Assembly: GCA_027943335.1 (NCBI GenBank)
Contig: BSBK01007737.1
Coordinates: 268,501-332,500, forward strand
DNA length: 64,000 bases
Source of the DNA: Chamaecyparis obtusa
Taxonomy: Eukaryota; Streptophyta; Pinopsida; Cupressales; Cupressaceae
Direction: 5' to 3'
The notes beneath the pieces were generated by a model, which saw only the letters and a program-made list of their open reading frames with translations, made no database searches and was not told the origin of the DNA. Numbering within the stretch: the stretch's first letter is position 1; every line of letters begins with the position of its first letter. A program made the translations under genes and the position numbers. Shown piece after piece: positions 61,808-64,000 of this stretch.

Positions 61808-61945
61808 TCATGCCAAATGTCTGTTTCTTAAATCCATGAAAAAATTATCGGAGCCATACAAATCTGTGTTTAAATTAAAAGCAACAATATCAGTTGTAGA
61901 AAGAGCTTTTTAGGAGAGTCTTAACCCCATTAAGTTGTGTGTCCA
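61808..61945 (-). pseudogene. GH31 exon block 'NLNTDLYGS', copy alpha-3
   Basis: Minus strand encodes FNLNTDLYGSDNFFMDLRN, nearly identical to the family core, with a TAA about 16 residues upstream of the core and a stop at 61808-61810. Confidence 0.75.
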
Positions 61946-62363
61946 TGCTTATTTCAAAACCAAGTTGGCATGCGAGGAGTTGAACAAGACCTCTCCATGG
62001 AGACCAAATCAATGCCTAAGGATAAGGACAATTCAAACAATAGGTTAGTTGTTTTCAAAATATGGCTTCCTTCTAGAGTAGCTACTTGTGATCTGGGAAG
62101 CAATCATGACTAAGTTAATTCAAGGTTTAAATCATGATCACTTTCTTTCATAATAATGGAAAAAAAAGAGCATGGCACACTATGTAATGCAAGAATTCAA
62201 TAAATCTTCATGGTTTTGGATGCGATCTAAAGTAGAAAAAGACACTTCAATTTACTTGGAAACTCACTGAGAAGGGATTTTTATCTTACATCTATCAGCC
62301 CAACACCTTCATTTTAATGTGGATTTGAGCTATGTGATCTAGTCATTGCCCCAGAGTAGTTAC

Positions 62364-62439
62364 TCGTGATCTACCACACATATCATAAGGAACTTCCCAT
62401 CTTTCTTTTTTGCATCTGTTAAATGATCTCATCTCATGC
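62364..62439 (-). pseudogene. GH31 exon block 'RWEVPY', copy gamma-3
   Basis: After TGCAG the minus strand encodes HEMRSFNRCKKERWEVPYDM. Shortened by about 12 bp. It lies next to a copy-3 deletion junction near 62310. Confidence 0.68.
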
Positions 62440-62779
62440 CTGCATTGGAATCTCATTCCATGAGTCATTTACTCAAGCCAAAAGGATTAAAAGAAAGAAA
62501 AGAAAACTATAATCATAAATTCACCTAAAAATAAACATGAAAGAAAAAAAATCAAAACATTCATTCTTAAGGAAAAGAAAATAGTGTGAAAACTGAAAGA
62601 TTAAGAGAAAAATGGTCATCCGAATCTAAACTATTTTATCTATAGATTTACATTCCAAAGGGACAAAACAACTAATATGTATTATAAATCATTAAATTCT
62701 CTCTAGAATCAAATATGTCATGCACACCACTATCATCATAATGCAAGAAACATCAAAAGCTTACTAATTCATAGAGAGA

Positions 62780-64000
62780 AGTTTCTCTACCTCAGACATA
62801 AGCAGAAGCCCTTGATCTTTCAGCAAACTAGAAAGCCAAAAATGTAGAATAATGACTCACTATTGTGTGCAATAACAATACCAAATTGCCACAAGATAGA
62901 AAAAATGCCAATGTTAGCTAAATGTAACTATGTCTTAGAATGTTAAACTGAACTCTCAACACTTGAGACTTTTCCAAAGTACGACAACTTCCCTCTCCTT
63001 TTGGTATATTTCTATCTTTTGAAAGATTGGATCTTTAATTATCAAGGTAGCTTTTAATAACTTTAATTATTGTTGAGTTGAAGAATCTCGTATTCCCTTT
63101 CATCCTTATGCTTCTCCTACTTCATTCATTTCTTGAGTCCCATCATCTACTCCTTGCTGCTTCTTCACTAGTTGCTATTTGTTTTGCTTCTTTGATGACC
63201 ACCTCTACATCTACTATTGCTCCTATTCAAAGAAATTCACCTTCATTTTTTATTATTTCCTCTTCCTCTACCATTCTAGCCTTTCGTAATTCATGTATTG
63301 ATGATTATTTTTTTCTATTGGCTATATAAAGTTGAGCTCCTTCACCTTGATAGACATTATCTACACATTGATCCTAATAATTTTTCTCAAAATCCCCTTA
63401 ATTCTACATCATCTATCCTTTAATCTCATATTAATCTATGTGATTACATTGCCTATTTTTATCACACTAGTACTGACACTACTCCTTTCTGTAAACTATC
63501 TAACAACATTATAACCTTTGGTTTTAAGATGGTTTCTAAACACGGGAAAACTAAAAATCTTCTTTGTAAACAAATTAAAGGTTTATTTTGAGATAGAACC
63601 ATATCTCTCTTCTAATATATAGGTTATAAGCATCTCACAATGACAAATCCATTCATATAAGTCAAATGAGGTATCTATAATATCTCTTTCCAATGATGTC
63701 AAATGACATTATATTACATTGAACATCTCAATCCCTCTATTTTGTTTCATCTTCTTTGCATTTATTCTCTACTAATTATATCTTGAGTGAGTTTCTAAGT
63801 GTTATGACCATGCTTCTTTTTTCATCGTGATCATGAATTTCAAACTTATTTAAGGTAACACACTATGTTTTTTAAGACCATCTTTCCTTGTGAGTTTTGG
63901 GACATTCTTACCACTATTCTCTCATTGAGGACTATTGTATCCTTCTAATAAGTGATATTATGTATGTACCTAAGGAAATAATGAATCCAAAGAAATAACT
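62780..64000. other. Unassigned right edge
   Basis: No array homology and no recognised gene. A plus-strand stretch (about 63355-63591) reads in one frame with a single TAA at 63421, including SNNIITFGFKMVSKHGKTKN, and may be a coding relic. Codon-like texture is weak and I recognise no family. Confidence 0.3.

Larger units (their letters stand above)
2590..62780 (-). repeat. Tandem array of GH31 (alpha-xylosidase-like) pseudogene units, interrupted by transposons
   Basis: After removing the three inserted blocks (4591-8007, 10935-30069, 30187-58319), equivalent points recur with a period of about 3.85 kb. The 58-bp MPYW block at 3336, 10618 and 61650 gives spacings of about 3.87 and 3.8 kb. 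Copy 1 runs about 2590-9870, copy 2 about 9870-60960, and copy 3 about 60960-62780. Copy 3 has lost roughly 2.4 kb, joining its alpha part to the tail of the gamma part near 62310. Sub-blocks alpha (2600-3960), beta (3960-8990) and gamma (8990-9870) are themselves related. Between exon-like blocks the sequence is AT-rich and intron-like with no other gene visible. Unit homology was judged by eye. Confidence 0.75.

Noticed and set aside
63078..63329. 83-codon frame with hydrophobic start, signal-peptide-like
   Set aside because: Starts at TTG rather than ATG, has no homology and no supporting context.

Overview
The window looks like a slice of a very large, transposon-rich seed-plant nuclear genome. 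A gymnosperm or conifer is my inference, based on deep nesting of mostly old LTR elements, low GC content and scattered gene debris. There is no prokaryotic or organellar content, and I found no intact cellular gene. Everything coherent belongs to two layers: a degraded tandem array of host gene fragments, and nested LTR retrotransposons that landed in it.

Host layer, minus strand, about 2590-62780 with the insertions removed. A unit of roughly 3.85 kb repeats about 2.5 to 3 times. It carries short exon-like blocks with splice-like edges whose translations match glycoside hydrolase family 31 (alpha-xylosidase / alpha-glucosidase): an RWEVPYNLL-type block, an NLNTDLYGS block, an MPYW block of exactly 58 bp in the four uninterrupted copies, and a C-terminal KMWK...V block. 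All copies are broken by stops, deletions, rearrangement or transposons, so I read this as a pseudogene array.

Transposon layer, left to right. (1) 1-2590: the end of a Copia pol, a PPT, one 1835-bp LTR, then a PBS, i.e. internal-LTR-internal. (2) 4591-8002: a young 3.4-kb non-autonomous element on the minus strand, with two 488-bp LTRs, TSD atatg and a Gag-like frame of about 510 codons with one stop. It sits inside a GH31 exon. (3) 10935-30064: Copia-1 (minus, TSD cttta) contains Copia-2 (minus, 13480-28460), whose 5' LTR contains Copia-3 (plus, 20304-27430, TSD caccc). (4) 30187-58314: Gypsy-1, a chromodomain Ty3/Gypsy element (TSD tcaat). Its 3' LTR contains Gypsy-2 (36630-58017, TSD cattc). 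Gypsy-2 contains a solo LTR (39013-40452, TSD gacat) and Copia-4 (40588-56732). The 5' LTR of Copia-4 contains element-5 (41195-49524, TSD gagat), a pol-less LARD-like element with LTRs about 99% identical and one intact 846-codon frame.

All recognisable primer-binding sites resemble initiator-tRNA-Met sites (TGGTATCAGAGC type). The Copia and Gypsy pol genes carry many stops, nearly all explained by C-to-T change at CAG, CAA, CGA or TGG codons, as expected for methylated, silenced elements. The youngest elements by LTR identity (the 3.4-kb element and element-5) are both pol-less and must have been mobilised in trans.
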